Shown piece by piece: positions 8,240 through 25,564 of a stretch of 64,000 bases of DNA; position 1 is the first letter of the stretch, and each line of letters starts with the position of its first letter. The notes under the pieces were generated by a model. The model was not told the origin of the DNA, ran no database searches, and saw nothing but the letters and a program-made list of their open reading frames with translations. Position numbers and translations under genes: made by a program. Source of the stretch: Streptomyces sedi (lineage in GTDB: Bacteria > Actinomycetota > Actinomycetes > Streptomycetales > Streptomycetaceae); the NCBI RefSeq assembly GCF_006335015.1, contig NZ_VDGT01000011.1:1-64000 (forward strand). Reading direction: 5' to 3'.

Positions 8240-8464
8240 ACGTAAAGCCAGAGACCGCTGGTTGTCACCGCGAGCCCCCAGGGTTCGGGGTGGCCGAAGG
8301 ACCGCTCACGCGGCGACCCGCGCAGGTGTTTCGTGGAAGTACGCGTACGGCTCGTTCCGTGCGTTGACCGCCCTGAGCGCCTGCGCCAGGGCGTTTTCGT
8401 TTGTCGGACCCTTCTGCCGCGGTTGCTGTACACCTGCGGAAGAACCGGAAGGAGGGCCGGGGTT
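8240..8464 (+). promoter_or_regulatory. L10-type mRNA leader of rplJ-rplL
   Basis: The 287-nt gap before rplJ contains AGAGACCGCTGG (from 8250), which I recognise as the conserved core of actinobacterial ribosomal-protein L10 leaders, where the L10-L12 complex represses its own mRNA. The rest folds into several GC-rich helices, one of which is described separately. Boundaries are approximate. Confidence 0.6.
8369..8402 (+). terminator. Attenuator-like hairpin in the rplJ leader
   Basis: CGCCCTG (8369-8375) pairs with CAGGGCG (8387-8393), extended by an inner GCG/CGC, and is followed directly by TTTTCGTTTGTC. This has the form of an intrinsic terminator about 70 nt before the rplJ start. Confidence 0.5.
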
Positions 8465-9019
8465 ATGGCTGATTCCGACAAGGGCGCGGTCGTCGCCGAC
8501 ATCAAGCAGCGCTTCGAGGCGTCCAACGCGGCTGTGGTCACCGCCTACACGGGGCTCACCGTGGCTCAGCTCAAGGAGCTGCGTCGCACGCTCGGTGAGA
8601 ACGCCCAGTACCGCGTGACCAAGAACACGCTGACCAAGATCGCGGCCAACGAGGCCGGGGTCAGCGGGCTGGACGAGCACCTCAAGGGCTCCACGGCCGT
8701 CGCCTTCGTGACCGGTGACCCGGTCAACGTGGCGAAGGGCCTGCGTGACTTCGCCAAGAACAACCCGGCGCTGGTCATCAAGGGCGGTGTCCTCGACGGG
8801 AAGCCGCTCGACGCCCAGGAGATCATCAAGCTCGCCGACCTTGAGTCGCGCGAGGTTCTGCTCGCCAAGCTCGCGGGCGGCATGAAGGCGTCGATGGCCA
8901 AGGCCGCCGCCACCTTCGAGGCGCCGCTCACGAAGTTCGTCCGCACCGCGGACGCGCTGCGCGACAAGGTCGAGCAGGGTGGTGCCGGCGCGCCGGCGGC
9001 CACCGACGCCCCGGAGTAA
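8465..9019 (+). CDS. rplJ: 50S ribosomal protein L10
   Basis: A 184-aa stalk-base protein that carries the L7/L12 dimers on its C-terminal helix. It begins MADSDKGAVVADIKQRF; the frame upstream of the ATG at 8465 is leader RNA. GGAAGGAGGG sits just before the start. The RNA-binding N-terminal domain (TVAQLKELRRTL, VTKNTL) is intact. The C-terminal end is slightly Ala/Gly-rich. It is co-transcribed with rplL 108 nt downstream. Confidence 0.97.
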   Translation: MADSDKGAVVADIKQRFEASNAAVVTAYTGLTVAQLKELRRTLGENAQYRVTKNTLTKIAANEAGVSGLDEHLKGSTAVAFVTGDPVNVAKGLRDFAKNNPALVIKGGVLDGKPLDAQEIIKLADLESREVLLAKLAGGMKASMAKAAATFEAPLTKFVRTADALRDKVEQGGAGAPAATDAPE

Positions 9020-9127
9020 CCACGGGGAGCACGTGTCTCCCCGTCCCCGGGGGGCCTCGCTCGCGGGCGGCCCGCCCGCGTCACACGTTCAACCGGCGAC
9101 AGCCGACTCAAGTGGAAGGACGCCATC

Positions 9128-9514
9128 ATGGCGAAGCTGAGCCAGGACGAACTGCTTGAGCAGTTCGCCGAGATGACCCTCATCGAGCTTGCCGACTTCG
9201 TGAAGAAGTTCGAGGACAAGTTCGACGTCGAGGCCGCCGCCCCGGCCGCCGTCGTCGCCGCCCCGGGTGGCGCGGGTGCCGCCGCCGAGGCCGAGCCGGA
9301 GCAGGACGAGTTCGACGTCGTCCTGACCGGTGCGGGCGACAAGAAGATCCAGGTGATCAAGGTCGTGCGCGAGCTGACCTCCCTGGGTCTGAAGGAGGCC
9401 AAGGAGCTGGTGGACAACACCCCGAAGGCCGTCGTGGAGAAGGTCAGCAAGGAGGCCGCTGAGAAGGCCAAGGAGACGCTGGAGGGCGCTGGCGCCTCCG
9501 TCGAGGTGAAGTGA
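9128..9514 (+). CDS. rplL: 50S ribosomal protein L7/L12
   Basis: A 128-aa acidic stalk protein that recruits translational GTPases. It has an N-terminal dimerisation helix (LSQDELLEQFAEMTLIEL), an Ala-rich hinge (about 38-58) and a C-terminal globular domain with KKIQVIKVVRELTSLGLKEA. The start follows TGGAAGGA. The length is normal for actinobacteria. Confidence 0.98.
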   Translation: MAKLSQDELLEQFAEMTLIELADFVKKFEDKFDVEAAAPAAVVAAPGGAGAAAEAEPEQDEFDVVLTGAGDKKIQVIKVVRELTSLGLKEAKELVDNTPKAVVEKVSKEAAEKAKETLEGAGASVEVK

Positions 9515-9555
9515 CCCCCGCGTCACTCACTCCTCCTCCCTCTTCGAGGGTCCTA

Positions 9556-9592
9556 CCAGGGGCGACCACCCGCACGGGTGGTCGCCCTCTGG
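9556..9592 (+). terminator. Hairpin between rplL and rpoB
   Basis: A 12-bp perfect stem GGGCGACCACCC/GGGTGGTCGCCC with a GCAC loop, extended by CCAG/CTGG after a one-base bulge, 41 nt after rplL. It probably ends or attenuates the L10-L12 message ahead of rpoBC. Confidence 0.75.
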
Positions 9593-9999
9593 CGTTCGTC
9601 CGGAACGCCTCCTTGCCCGAGGCGTCGCGACGGGTATGGTGATCTTCGGCTTCCACCGGGTGATGCCCGTGACGGGTGGCGGTGGAGTAGGGGCCTTGAC
9701 GAACCGCGGCACTCGCGCGATTCTCTGGTCGCGCGCCGATCGATCCGTGATCCGAGGCATGGAACCGTGGCGAGGCGGGAAGTGATGCGGCAGACGGGTT
9801 CGTTGCCGGCCTTCGAGGCGGCCGGCGGCGGTGCGGAAGAAGAAGGATGAGGGTGGCTCCTCGTTTGACAGGTAGGGGCGTTGGACATCAGTGGGTCTTG
9901 TGGCTACACTGACCCTTTGCGCTGCCTAGCTGCCTCCTGCCCGTCACCTTGGGGGCCGGCACGCGCGCAGAGAGTCCGAGCCCTCGGAAGGACCCCCTC
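9593..9999 (+). promoter_or_regulatory. rpoB upstream region with a putative promoter
   Basis: This region of about 400 nt has no convincing gene. The best promoter is TTGGAC (9881-9886), an 18-nt spacer and TACACT (9905-9910), giving a leader of about 80 nt before rpoB. An additional TTGACA at 9865-9870 lacks a good partner. Short frames here are not supported. Confidence 0.6.
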
Positions 10000-13485
<3,486 letters not shown>

Positions 13486-13579
13486 CGGGCCAGGCCGGGG
13501 TGCGCGCCACCGCGCCCCCGGCTCCCCCCGGACCCCGACAGACCATTGACTGACACGACCCTGAGAGGGATTGACGAGA

Positions 13580-17479
<3,900 letters not shown>

Positions 17480-17493
17480 GCCGAGCGAGAAGA

Positions 17494-17530
17494 CCGGCGG
17501 CCGGGGCGAGTTCTTCGCCCCGGCCGCCGG
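17494..17530 (+). terminator. Terminator after rpoC
   Basis: A 16-bp perfect GC-rich stem (17494-17509 with 17515-17530) and a 5-nt loop, starting 14 nt after the rpoC stop. It is one of the strongest hairpins in the window. Confidence 0.85.
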
Positions 17531-17602
17531 CCCGTTCAGGGGCTTTCGGGCCGGTCGGCGGGGTGGCCGGACCAGGCCCCCTATCACCAAACCTAGATCG
17601 TT

Positions 17603-17631
17603 TTGACCCGGGGCACCGCGCTGGGTACGCT
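17603..17631 (+). promoter_or_regulatory. rpsL operon promoter
   Basis: TTGACC, a 17-nt spacer and TACGCT: a near-consensus vegetative promoter, leaving a leader of about 180 nt before rpsL. It would drive rpsL-rpsG-fusA and perhaps tuf. Confidence 0.7.
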
Positions 17632-17742
17632 CTGACCTTGTGCCTGGGGTGTTCCCTGCGCTTTTCCAGCGGCAGTCGGGACTCCGGGGTCCGCAACCAC
17701 TTCCCGACGCTCCCCAGCGGGGGAACGGAAGGCCGCGGTTTT

Positions 17743-17769
17743 CGACACGCCCGACCGCGTGGGTCGGAG
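17743..17769 (+). promoter_or_regulatory. Leader element shared with the S10 operon (copy 1)
   Basis: A 27-nt sequence beginning CGACACGCCCGACC and ending GGGTCGGAG is identical to one at 30728-30754. Its core CCGACC/GGTCGG can form a 6-bp hairpin with a 5-nt loop. It lies 51 nt before the rpsL start. The role is inferred to be co-regulation of the str and S10 operons. Confidence 0.65.
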
Positions 17770-17820
17770 GGTGTTCCAGGTTAGCTTCATTGTGATCGGC
17801 ACAGAGAAACCGGAGATACG

Positions 17821-18192
17821 GTGCCAACGATCCAGCAGCTGGTCCGCAAGGGCCGGCAGGACAAGGTCGAGAAGAACAAGACACCCGCGCTTGAGGGTTC
17901 GCCCCAGCGCCGCGGTGTCTGCACGCGTGTGTTCACCACCACGCCCAAGAAGCCGAACTCGGCGCTCCGCAAGGTCGCGCGTGTCCGGCTGAGCAACGGG
18001 ATCGAGGTCACCGCCTACATCCCGGGCGAGAACCACAACCTTCAGGAGCACTCCATCGTGCTGGTGCGCGGTGGAAGGGTGCGAGACCTGCCGGGTGTTC
18101 GCTACAAGATCATCCGCGGTTCCCTGGACACCCAGGGCGTCAAGAACCGTAAGCAGGCCCGCAGCCGCTACGGCGCCAAGAAGGAGAAGTAA
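17821..18192 (+). CDS. rpsL: 30S ribosomal protein S12
   Basis: A 123-aa decoding-centre protein. The first streptomycin loop TTPKKPNSALRK keeps Lys43. In the second loop the sequence reads GGRVRDLPGVRY, so residue 88 (Lys87 of E. coli, Lys88 of S. coelicolor) is Arg, encoded by CGA (18082-18084). That codon, with GGA and AGG just before it, is unusual in this otherwise strongly biased gene. Substitutions at this Lys are classical streptomycin-resistance changes. The GTG start follows CGGAGA. rpsG begins 2 nt after the stop. Confidence 0.98.
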   Translation: MPTIQQLVRKGRQDKVEKNKTPALEGSPQRRGVCTRVFTTTPKKPNSALRKVARVRLSNGIEVTAYIPGENHNLQEHSIVLVRGGRVRDLPGVRYKIIRGSLDTQGVKNRKQARSRYGAKKEK

Positions 18193-18194
18193 CC

Positions 18195-18665
18195 ATGCCT
18201 CGTAAGGGCCCTGCCCCGAAGCGACCGGTCCACATCGACCCGGTCTACGGTTCTCCGCTGGTGACCTCCCTGATCAACAAGGTGCTGCTGAACGGCAAGC
18301 GTTCCACCGCCGAGCGCATCGTGTACGGCGCCATGGAGGGCCTGCGGGAGAAGACCAGCAACGACCCGGTCATCACGCTCAAGCGCGCCCTGGAGAACGT
18401 GAAGCCCACCCTTGAGGTGCGCTCCCGCCGCGTCGGCGGTGCCACGTACCAGGTGCCGGTCGAGGTGCGCCCCGGGCGTTCCTCCACGCTCGCCCTGCGC
18501 TGGCTGGTCGGTTACTCCCGCGCCCGGCGCGAGAAGACGATGACCGAGCGTCTGATGAACGAGCTGCTCGACGCCTCCAACGGCCTCGGCGCCTCCGTGA
18601 AGAAGCGTGAGGACACGCACAAGATGGCCGAGTCCAACAAGGCGTTCGCGCACTACCGCTGGTAG
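18195..18665 (+). CDS. rpsG: 30S ribosomal protein S7
   Basis: A 156-aa primary binder of the 16S rRNA 3' major domain. It shows MPRKGPAPKR at the start, then LINKVLLNGKRSTAE, RRVGGATYQVPVEV and RKREDTHKMAE-type C-terminal motifs, all conserved. The ATG is preceded by AAGGAGAAG, which is inside the end of rpsL. It belongs to the str operon; fusA follows after 39 nt. Confidence 0.98.
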   Translation: MPRKGPAPKRPVHIDPVYGSPLVTSLINKVLLNGKRSTAERIVYGAMEGLREKTSNDPVITLKRALENVKPTLEVRSRRVGGATYQVPVEVRPGRSSTLALRWLVGYSRARREKTMTERLMNELLDASNGLGASVKKREDTHKMAESNKAFAHYRW

Positions 18666-18704
18666 TCGCAACCCCTATCGAGACCGAGAGAAGACTGAAG
18701 CCAG

Positions 18705-20828
<2,124 letters not shown>

Positions 20829-20843
20829 CCCTTAAGCTGGAGC

Positions 20844-20887
20844 AAAGGGCATTCGGGGGCAATTCCGCCCCCGGTGCCCGGCCCTTT
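20844..20887 (+). terminator. Hairpin between fusA and tuf
   Basis: AAAGGGC (20844-20850) pairs with GCCCTTT (20881-20887) around an inner CGGGGGC/GCCCCCG stem. It may be a partial terminator allowing separate tuf expression. I saw no convincing tuf promoter in the remaining 110 nt. Confidence 0.55.
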
Positions 20888-20998
20888 AGCGAAGCGGTCA
20901 AGGGCATCCCCCTCGGGGTCCTGACCGGTTCGGTCGATATCTGAAAACCTCCCGCAAGTCGCGGGGGGCGTACAGCACCAGTCCACAGGAGGACCCCA

Positions 20999-22192
20999 GT
21001 GGCGAAGGCGAAGTTCGAGCGGACTAAGCCGCACGTCAACATTGGCACCATCGGTCACATCGACCACGGCAAGACGACGCTTACCGCGGCGATCACCAAG
21101 GTGCTGCACGACGCTTACCCCGAGCTCAACGAGACGTTCGCGTTCGAGAACATCGACAAGGCGCCCGAAGAGCGTCAGCGCGGTATCACCATCTCCATCG
21201 CGCACGTCGAGTACCAGACGGAGAACCGTCACTACGCGCACGTCGACTGCCCGGGTCACGCGGACTACATCAAGAACATGATCACCGGTGCCGCCCAGAT
21301 GGACGGCGCCATCCTCGTGGTCGCCGCCACCGACGGCCCGATGCCGCAGACCAAGGAGCACGTGCTCCTGGCCCGCCAGGTCGGTGTGCCGTACATCGTG
21401 GTCGCCCTCAACAAGGCGGACATGGTGGACGACGAGGAGATCATGGAGCTGGTGGAGCTTGAGGTCCGTGAGCTGCTCACGGAGTACGAGTTCCCGGGCG
21501 ACGATGTCCCCGTGGTCAAGGTCTCGGCGCTGAAGGCGCTCGAGGGCGACGCCGAGTGGGCGAAGACCGTCCTGGAGCTGATGGAGGCTGTCGACGGCGC
21601 GATTCCGCAGCCGGAGCGCGACGTCGAGAAGCCGTTCCTGATGCCCATCGAGGACGTCTTCACCATCACCGGCCGCGGCACCGTGGTGACCGGTCGTATC
21701 GAGCGTGGTGTCCTCAAGGTCAACGAGACCGTCGACATCATCGGCATCAAGGAAGAGAAGACCACCACCACGGTCACCGGGATCGAGATGTTCCGGAAGC
21801 TGCTGGACGAGGGTCGCGCCGGTGAGAACGTCGGTCTGCTGCTCCGCGGCATCAAGCGCGAGGACGTCGAGCGCGGCCAGGTCATCATCAAGCCCGGCTC
21901 GGTCACCCCGCACACGGAGTTCGAGGCGACGGCGTACATCCTGTCGAAGGACGAGGGTGGCCGCCACACCCCGTTCTTCAACAACTACCGTCCGCAGTTC
22001 TACTTCCGTACCACCGACGTGACCGGTGTGGTGAGCCTCCCCGAGGGCACCGAGATGGTCATGCCGGGCGACAACACCGACATGCGCGTCGAGCTGATCC
22101 AGCCCGTCGCCATGGAGGAGACGCTGAAGTTCGCCATCCGTGAGGGTGGTCGGACCGTCGGCGCCGGTCAGGTCACCAAGATCATCAAGTGA
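20999..22192 (+). CDS. tuf: Translation elongation factor Tu
   Basis: A 397-aa GTPase that delivers aminoacyl-tRNA. The G1 motif is GHIDHGKTT, G3 is DCPGHADY and G4 is NKADMVDD. The C-terminal stretch FAIREGGRTVGAGQV retains the Ala that is mutated in kirromycin-resistant forms, and Gln in ARQVGVPY is also unchanged, so no elfamycin-type change is visible. The GTG start follows AGGAGGACC. It is the major (tuf1-like) copy by context. Confidence 0.98.
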   Translation: MAKAKFERTKPHVNIGTIGHIDHGKTTLTAAITKVLHDAYPELNETFAFENIDKAPEERQRGITISIAHVEYQTENRHYAHVDCPGHADYIKNMITGAAQMDGAILVVAATDGPMPQTKEHVLLARQVGVPYIVVALNKADMVDDEEIMELVELEVRELLTEYEFPGDDVPVVKVSALKALEGDAEWAKTVLELMEAVDGAIPQPERDVEKPFLMPIEDVFTITGRGTVVTGRIERGVLKVNETVDIIGIKEEKTTTTVTGIEMFRKLLDEGRAGENVGLLLRGIKREDVERGQVIIKPGSVTPHTEFEATAYILSKDEGGRHTPFFNNYRPQFYFRTTDVTGVVSLPEGTEMVMPGDNTDMRVELIQPVAMEETLKFAIREGGRTVGAGQVTKIIK

Positions 22193-22230
22193 ACTGACCG
22201 TTCGCGGCCTCGGCCGTGAGCTGTTCCTTC

Positions 22231-22275
22231 AGGGGCCCCGGGCCCGCCGCCTCGTGCGGTGGGTGCGGGGCCCCT
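22231..22275 (+). terminator. Terminator after tuf
   Basis: AGGGGCCCCG (22231-22240) pairs perfectly with CGGGGCCCCT (22266-22275), with an inner CCCGCCGC/GCGGTGGG stem. It lies about 40 nt after tuf and closes the str operon. Confidence 0.75.
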
Positions 22276-22439
22276 GGCCTTGGGTGATGGGGGTGGGCTG
22301 CCCGTCGCCCGCTCGGCGCGGATTTCGACCGTTCGTCGAGTGGCGTGCTCCACGGCGTGCCCGGAGGTTGTGACGCTCCTTACATTCTGGGGGCACGTCC
22401 CCCAGAACCGACCCGGGCCGCCTTTGTAAGGAGCCGTCG

Positions 22440-22871
22440 ATGGCGACACACTCCGCCCCCGATTCCAGCGAGCCACCCCAGCCCGCGGAGCGGGGTGACC
22501 CGCCGCCGGCCCTGCCGCCCGAGTCCGAACTGGAGGCGCGTTCGGCGGCGATGCACGACGATCCGCGGTTCCACGAGCTGCGCAGCCGGCTGCTGCGCTT
22601 CGTGGTGCCGGCGAGCATCGCCTTCTTCGCCTGGTACGTGCTGTACGTGCTGATGTCGGCCTACGCGCGCGGGGTGATGTCGACCCAGGTGGTCGGCAGC
22701 GTCAACATCGCGCTGATCTTCGGCCTGCTGCAGTTCGTCACGACCTTCGGCATCGCGATCCTCTACTCGCGCTACACCAACCGCCGTTACGACCCGCTCG
22801 CCGACGAGCTGCGGGACGAGTTGGAGGGTCAGCCGGCGGTGCCGGGCGCCAGGAAGGGAGACGACGAATGA
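22440..22871 (+). CDS. DUF485-family membrane protein, small symporter partner
   Basis: A 143-aa protein with a Pro/Glu-rich cytosolic N-terminus (about 1-60) and two membrane helices (about 57-78 and 92-112), ending with SRYTNRRYDPLADELR. This matches the DUF485 (YjcH-like) family, whose genes are coupled to acetate/monocarboxylate symporters. The ATG at 22440 follows GTAAGGAGC. It overlaps the symporter start by 4 nt (ATGA), indicating coupled translation. Confidence 0.85.
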   Translation: MATHSAPDSSEPPQPAERGDPPPALPPESELEARSAAMHDDPRFHELRSRLLRFVVPASIAFFAWYVLYVLMSAYARGVMSTQVVGSVNIALIFGLLQFVTTFGIAILYSRYTNRRYDPLADELRDELEGQPAVPGARKGDDE

Positions 22872-24568
22872 TCACCATCGCCGCGGAGAACACCTCGGAC
22901 CAGCGGCTGATCACCGTCATCCTCTTCGGCTCGCTGATCGCGTTGACGCTGGGCATCACGGTCTGGGCGAGTCGGCAGACCAAGTCCGCCACCGACTTCC
23001 ACTCGGGCGGACGCGGCTTCAGCGGTATCCAGAACGGGTTCGCGATCGGCGGCGACTACATGTCGGCCGCGTCGTTCCTCGGCATCGCCGGCATGATCGC
23101 GCTCTATGGCTACGACGGGTTCCTCTACTCGATCGGCTTCCTGGTCGCCTGGCTGGTGGCCCTGCTGCTGGTCGCCGAACTGCTGCGGAACTCGGGTCGG
23201 TTCACGATGACCGACGTCGTCTCCTACCGGATGAAGCAGCGGCCGGTGCGGACGGCGGGATCGGTCTCGACGCTGACCGTCTCGATCTTCTACCTGCTGG
23301 CGCAGATGGTGGGCGCCGGGGCGCTGGTGGCGCTGCTGCTCGGCATCGAGGAGGGCGAGACCTACCTCGGGATGAGCGCCGACACCGCGAAGATCGTGGG
23401 CATCGTCGTCGTCGGCCTGCTGATGATCACCTATGTCTCGTTCGGCGGGATGACCGGCACCACCTGGGTGCAGATCGTCAAGGCCGTGATGCTGATGGGC
23501 GGCGCGCTGCTGGTCGCGCTGCTGGTGCTGTCGATCTACGACTTCAACTTCGGCTCGTTGATGAACGACGCGGCCGAGGCCAGCGGGGCGGGCAACGCGT
23601 TCCTCGAACCGGGGCAGCGCTACGGCGTCGAGGTCGCGGGCGACACCTGGCAGACCCTGGTCAACAAGCTGGACCTGATCAGCCTCGGCCTCGCGCTGGT
23701 GCTGGGCACGGCGGGGCTGCCGCACATCCTGATCCGCTTCTACACGGTGCCGGACTCCAAGACCGCCCGTAAGTCGGTCAACTGGGCGATCGGCCTCATC
23801 GGCACCTTCTACCTGCTCACCCTCATCCTGGGCTTCGGCGCCGCGGCGCTGGTCGGCGCCGACGCGATCACCGCGCAGAACAGCGCGGGCAACACGGCGG
23901 CGCCACAGCTGGCCGAGGAGGTCGGCAGCCACTTCGGCGGCGACTTCCTGGGCGCGGTGATGCTGGCGCTGATCGCGGCGGTGGCGTTCGCGACGATCCT
24001 CTCGACCGTCGCCGGGCTGACGATCGCCTCGTCCTCCTCGTTGGCGCACGACTTCTACAACGCGGTGCTGCGCGGCGGGAAGGCCAGCGAGAAGGAGGAG
24101 GTGCGGGTGGCCCGCTTCGCCGCGATCGGCGTGGGCGCGGTCTCCATCGTGCTGGCGGTCTTCGCCCAGGACCTCAACGTGGCGTTCCTCGTCGCGCTGG
24201 CCTTCGCGATCGCCGCCTCGGCGAACCTGCCGGTGATCCTGCTGAGCCTCTTCTGGAAGCGGTTCAACACCAGGGGAGCGGTCGCCGGCATCTACGGCGG
24301 TCTGATCAGCTCCGTCGGCCTGGTGATCTTCTCCCCGGTGGTCTCCGGCAAGGTCGACGCCGAGGGGGAGAACCTGGCGCTGCTCCCGAAGAGCATCGAC
24401 ATCTCCTGGTTCCCCCTGGAGAACCCCGGGCTGGTCTCCATCCCGCTGGGGCTGCTCTGTGCCGTGGTCGGCACCCTCATGTCCCGCGAGTCCGAACCCG
24501 AGAGGTTCGCGAAGCTCCAGGTCCGGGCCCTCACGGGTGCCGGGGCTGAGCGCGCGACCAAGCACTGA
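22868..24568 (+). CDS. Solute:sodium symporter, acetate/monocarboxylate permease type
   Basis: A 566-aa integral membrane protein with about 13 hydrophobic helices. SSS-family features include DFHSGGRGFSGIQNGFAIGGDYMSAASFLGI in the N-terminal helices (given here only as landmarks at about 42-75), GTAGLPHILIRFYTV, and a C-terminal SLFWKRFNTRGAVAGIYGG. It resembles ActP/MctC carriers of acetate, pyruvate or related acids; the substrate is inferred from family and DUF485 partner only. No regulator is adjacent to this cassette. Confidence 0.85.
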   Translation: MITIAAENTSDQRLITVILFGSLIALTLGITVWASRQTKSATDFHSGGRGFSGIQNGFAIGGDYMSAASFLGIAGMIALYGYDGFLYSIGFLVAWLVALLLVAELLRNSGRFTMTDVVSYRMKQRPVRTAGSVSTLTVSIFYLLAQMVGAGALVALLLGIEEGETYLGMSADTAKIVGIVVVGLLMITYVSFGGMTGTTWVQIVKAVMLMGGALLVALLVLSIYDFNFGSLMNDAAEASGAGNAFLEPGQRYGVEVAGDTWQTLVNKLDLISLGLALVLGTAGLPHILIRFYTVPDSKTARKSVNWAIGLIGTFYLLTLILGFGAAALVGADAITAQNSAGNTAAPQLAEEVGSHFGGDFLGAVMLALIAAVAFATILSTVAGLTIASSSSLAHDFYNAVLRGGKASEKEEVRVARFAAIGVGAVSIVLAVFAQDLNVAFLVALAFAIAASANLPVILLSLFWKRFNTRGAVAGIYGGLISSVGLVIFSPVVSGKVDAEGENLALLPKSIDISWFPLENPGLVSIPLGLLCAVVGTLMSRESEPERFAKLQVRALTGAGAERATKH

Positions 24569-24705
24569 GCCGGGTTCGGCTCGTTGGAGGGGGCCTCGTG
24601 CCCCCGCGCCCGGGGCCCCGCCTCCCCCGCACTTCCCCCAGGCGGGGCCCCGGGCCGCACCTCCCCGCGCCGGCGCTGCCGTGCGGCGGGGGAGCGGTGG
24701 AGTCG

Positions 24706-24735
24706 TTTGCCCCCGCCGGAGACACGCGCCATACT
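24706..24735 (+). promoter_or_regulatory. Putative promoter of the toxin-antitoxin pair
   Basis: TTTGCC, an 18-nt spacer and CATACT, ending 6 nt before the ATG at 24742, would give a leaderless transcript, common in Streptomyces. An imperfect palindrome TAtGAC-N4-GTCgTA (24741-24756) overlaps the expected start site and could be an autoregulatory operator. Confidence 0.4.
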
Positions 24736-24741
24736 TGCTGT

Positions 24742-25071
24742 ATGACGAATGTCGTACAGGCGGGGTCGCGAGAGGCGGTGGCACCGGATATGGATTCCTC
24801 ACCCAAGGAGCCGCGTCGAGGCAAGTTGGCCCAGGTGCGGCTCCAGGCCGACGAGGTGGAGGCGCTCCAGCAGGCGATGCGGACGCTGAACCTGGGATCG
24901 ACCTCCGACGCGCTCCGCGAGGGGCTCCATCTCCTGGTCAGGGAAGCGGCGGAGGCCGGGGCCGCCGCGGAGATCCGCTCCTTCTACGGGGGAAGGCCCG
25001 CGCCTTTGCCGGACGGAGTCCTCCCGCCGACGGAGGAAGAGCTGAGGGCGGCGGACGAGATGACGTGGTGA
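24742..25071 (+). CDS. Putative antitoxin of a MazEF/PemIK-like pair
   Basis: A 109-aa protein. The central part KLAQVRLQADEVEALQQAMRTLNLGSTSDALREGL (about 31-65) looks like a ribbon-helix-helix DNA-binding motif; the C-terminal third is acidic and Pro-rich, as expected of a toxin-wrapping tail. Two starts are possible: ATG 24742 (leaderless) and ATG 24790. Its stop overlaps the toxin start by 4 nt (GTGA). The antitoxin role is inferred from the toxin next door; the family was not confirmed. Confidence 0.6.
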   Translation: MTNVVQAGSREAVAPDMDSSPKEPRRGKLAQVRLQADEVEALQQAMRTLNLGSTSDALREGLHLLVREAAEAGAAAEIRSFYGGRPAPLPDGVLPPTEEELRAADEMTW

Positions 25072-25406
25072 ACGTCGGTCCACCCCTGCGCGGGGAGGTC
25101 TGGGGGTGTGCGCTGCCCCAGCCGCTGGGCCCTCATCCGGTCGTCGTCCTGACGGTCAACCGCGTCGCCCGGCCCCTGTCGGCGGTCACCGTCGCGCTGA
25201 TCACCGGCACCACGGGTCCCCGTACCACCCACATCCCGATCGGCCCCGACTCCGGACTGACGAAGTACGACGAGTCCTATGTGAACTGCGCCGATCTCCA
25301 CACGGTGGCGAAAGCCCGGATGCGTAGACGCCTCGGACTCCTCGCGCCGGGGGAGCTTCGGGGGGTCGAGGACGCCGTGCGCGTCGTGCTCGGCCTCCAG
25401 CGCTGA
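25068..25406 (+). CDS. MazF/PemK-like endoribonuclease toxin
   Basis: A 112-aa protein with the PemK/MazF barrel signature: LRGEVWGCALPQPLGPHPVVVLT at the start (about 5-27, landmark), then ITGTTGPRTTHIPI and a late SYVNCADLHTV strand. Arg in RGEVW and Thr in ITGTTG correspond to the conserved catalytic area of MazF mRNA interferases. The GTG at 25068 overlaps the antitoxin stop. The last helix, PGELRGVEDAVRVVLGL, is typical of the family. Cleavage specificity cannot be predicted. Confidence 0.72.
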   Translation: MNVGPPLRGEVWGCALPQPLGPHPVVVLTVNRVARPLSAVTVALITGTTGPRTTHIPIGPDSGLTKYDESYVNCADLHTVAKARMRRRLGLLAPGELRGVEDAVRVVLGLQR

Positions 25407-25564
25407 ACGTCGCACCCCGGCCCGGCGGCTCACACGAACGGGCGGTCGCGAAAGTGTGCCCCTCCCGCACCGGCACGTGAACATGGGGGCAAGGTAGCCC
25501 CCCGATGGTGGGGGCTTTGGGCAATCGGAGGACGGAGCGGCGCCGCCCGCGTCACACTGGGCTC

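Noticed and set aside
9949..9999. Longer rpoB start
   Set aside because: Adds a non-conserved 17-residue leader; TTG 10000 matches the genus-standard length.
20999..22192. Kirromycin/elfamycin-resistance changes in EF-Tu
   Set aside because: The relevant Ala near the C-terminus and the Gln in ARQVGVPY are wild-type.
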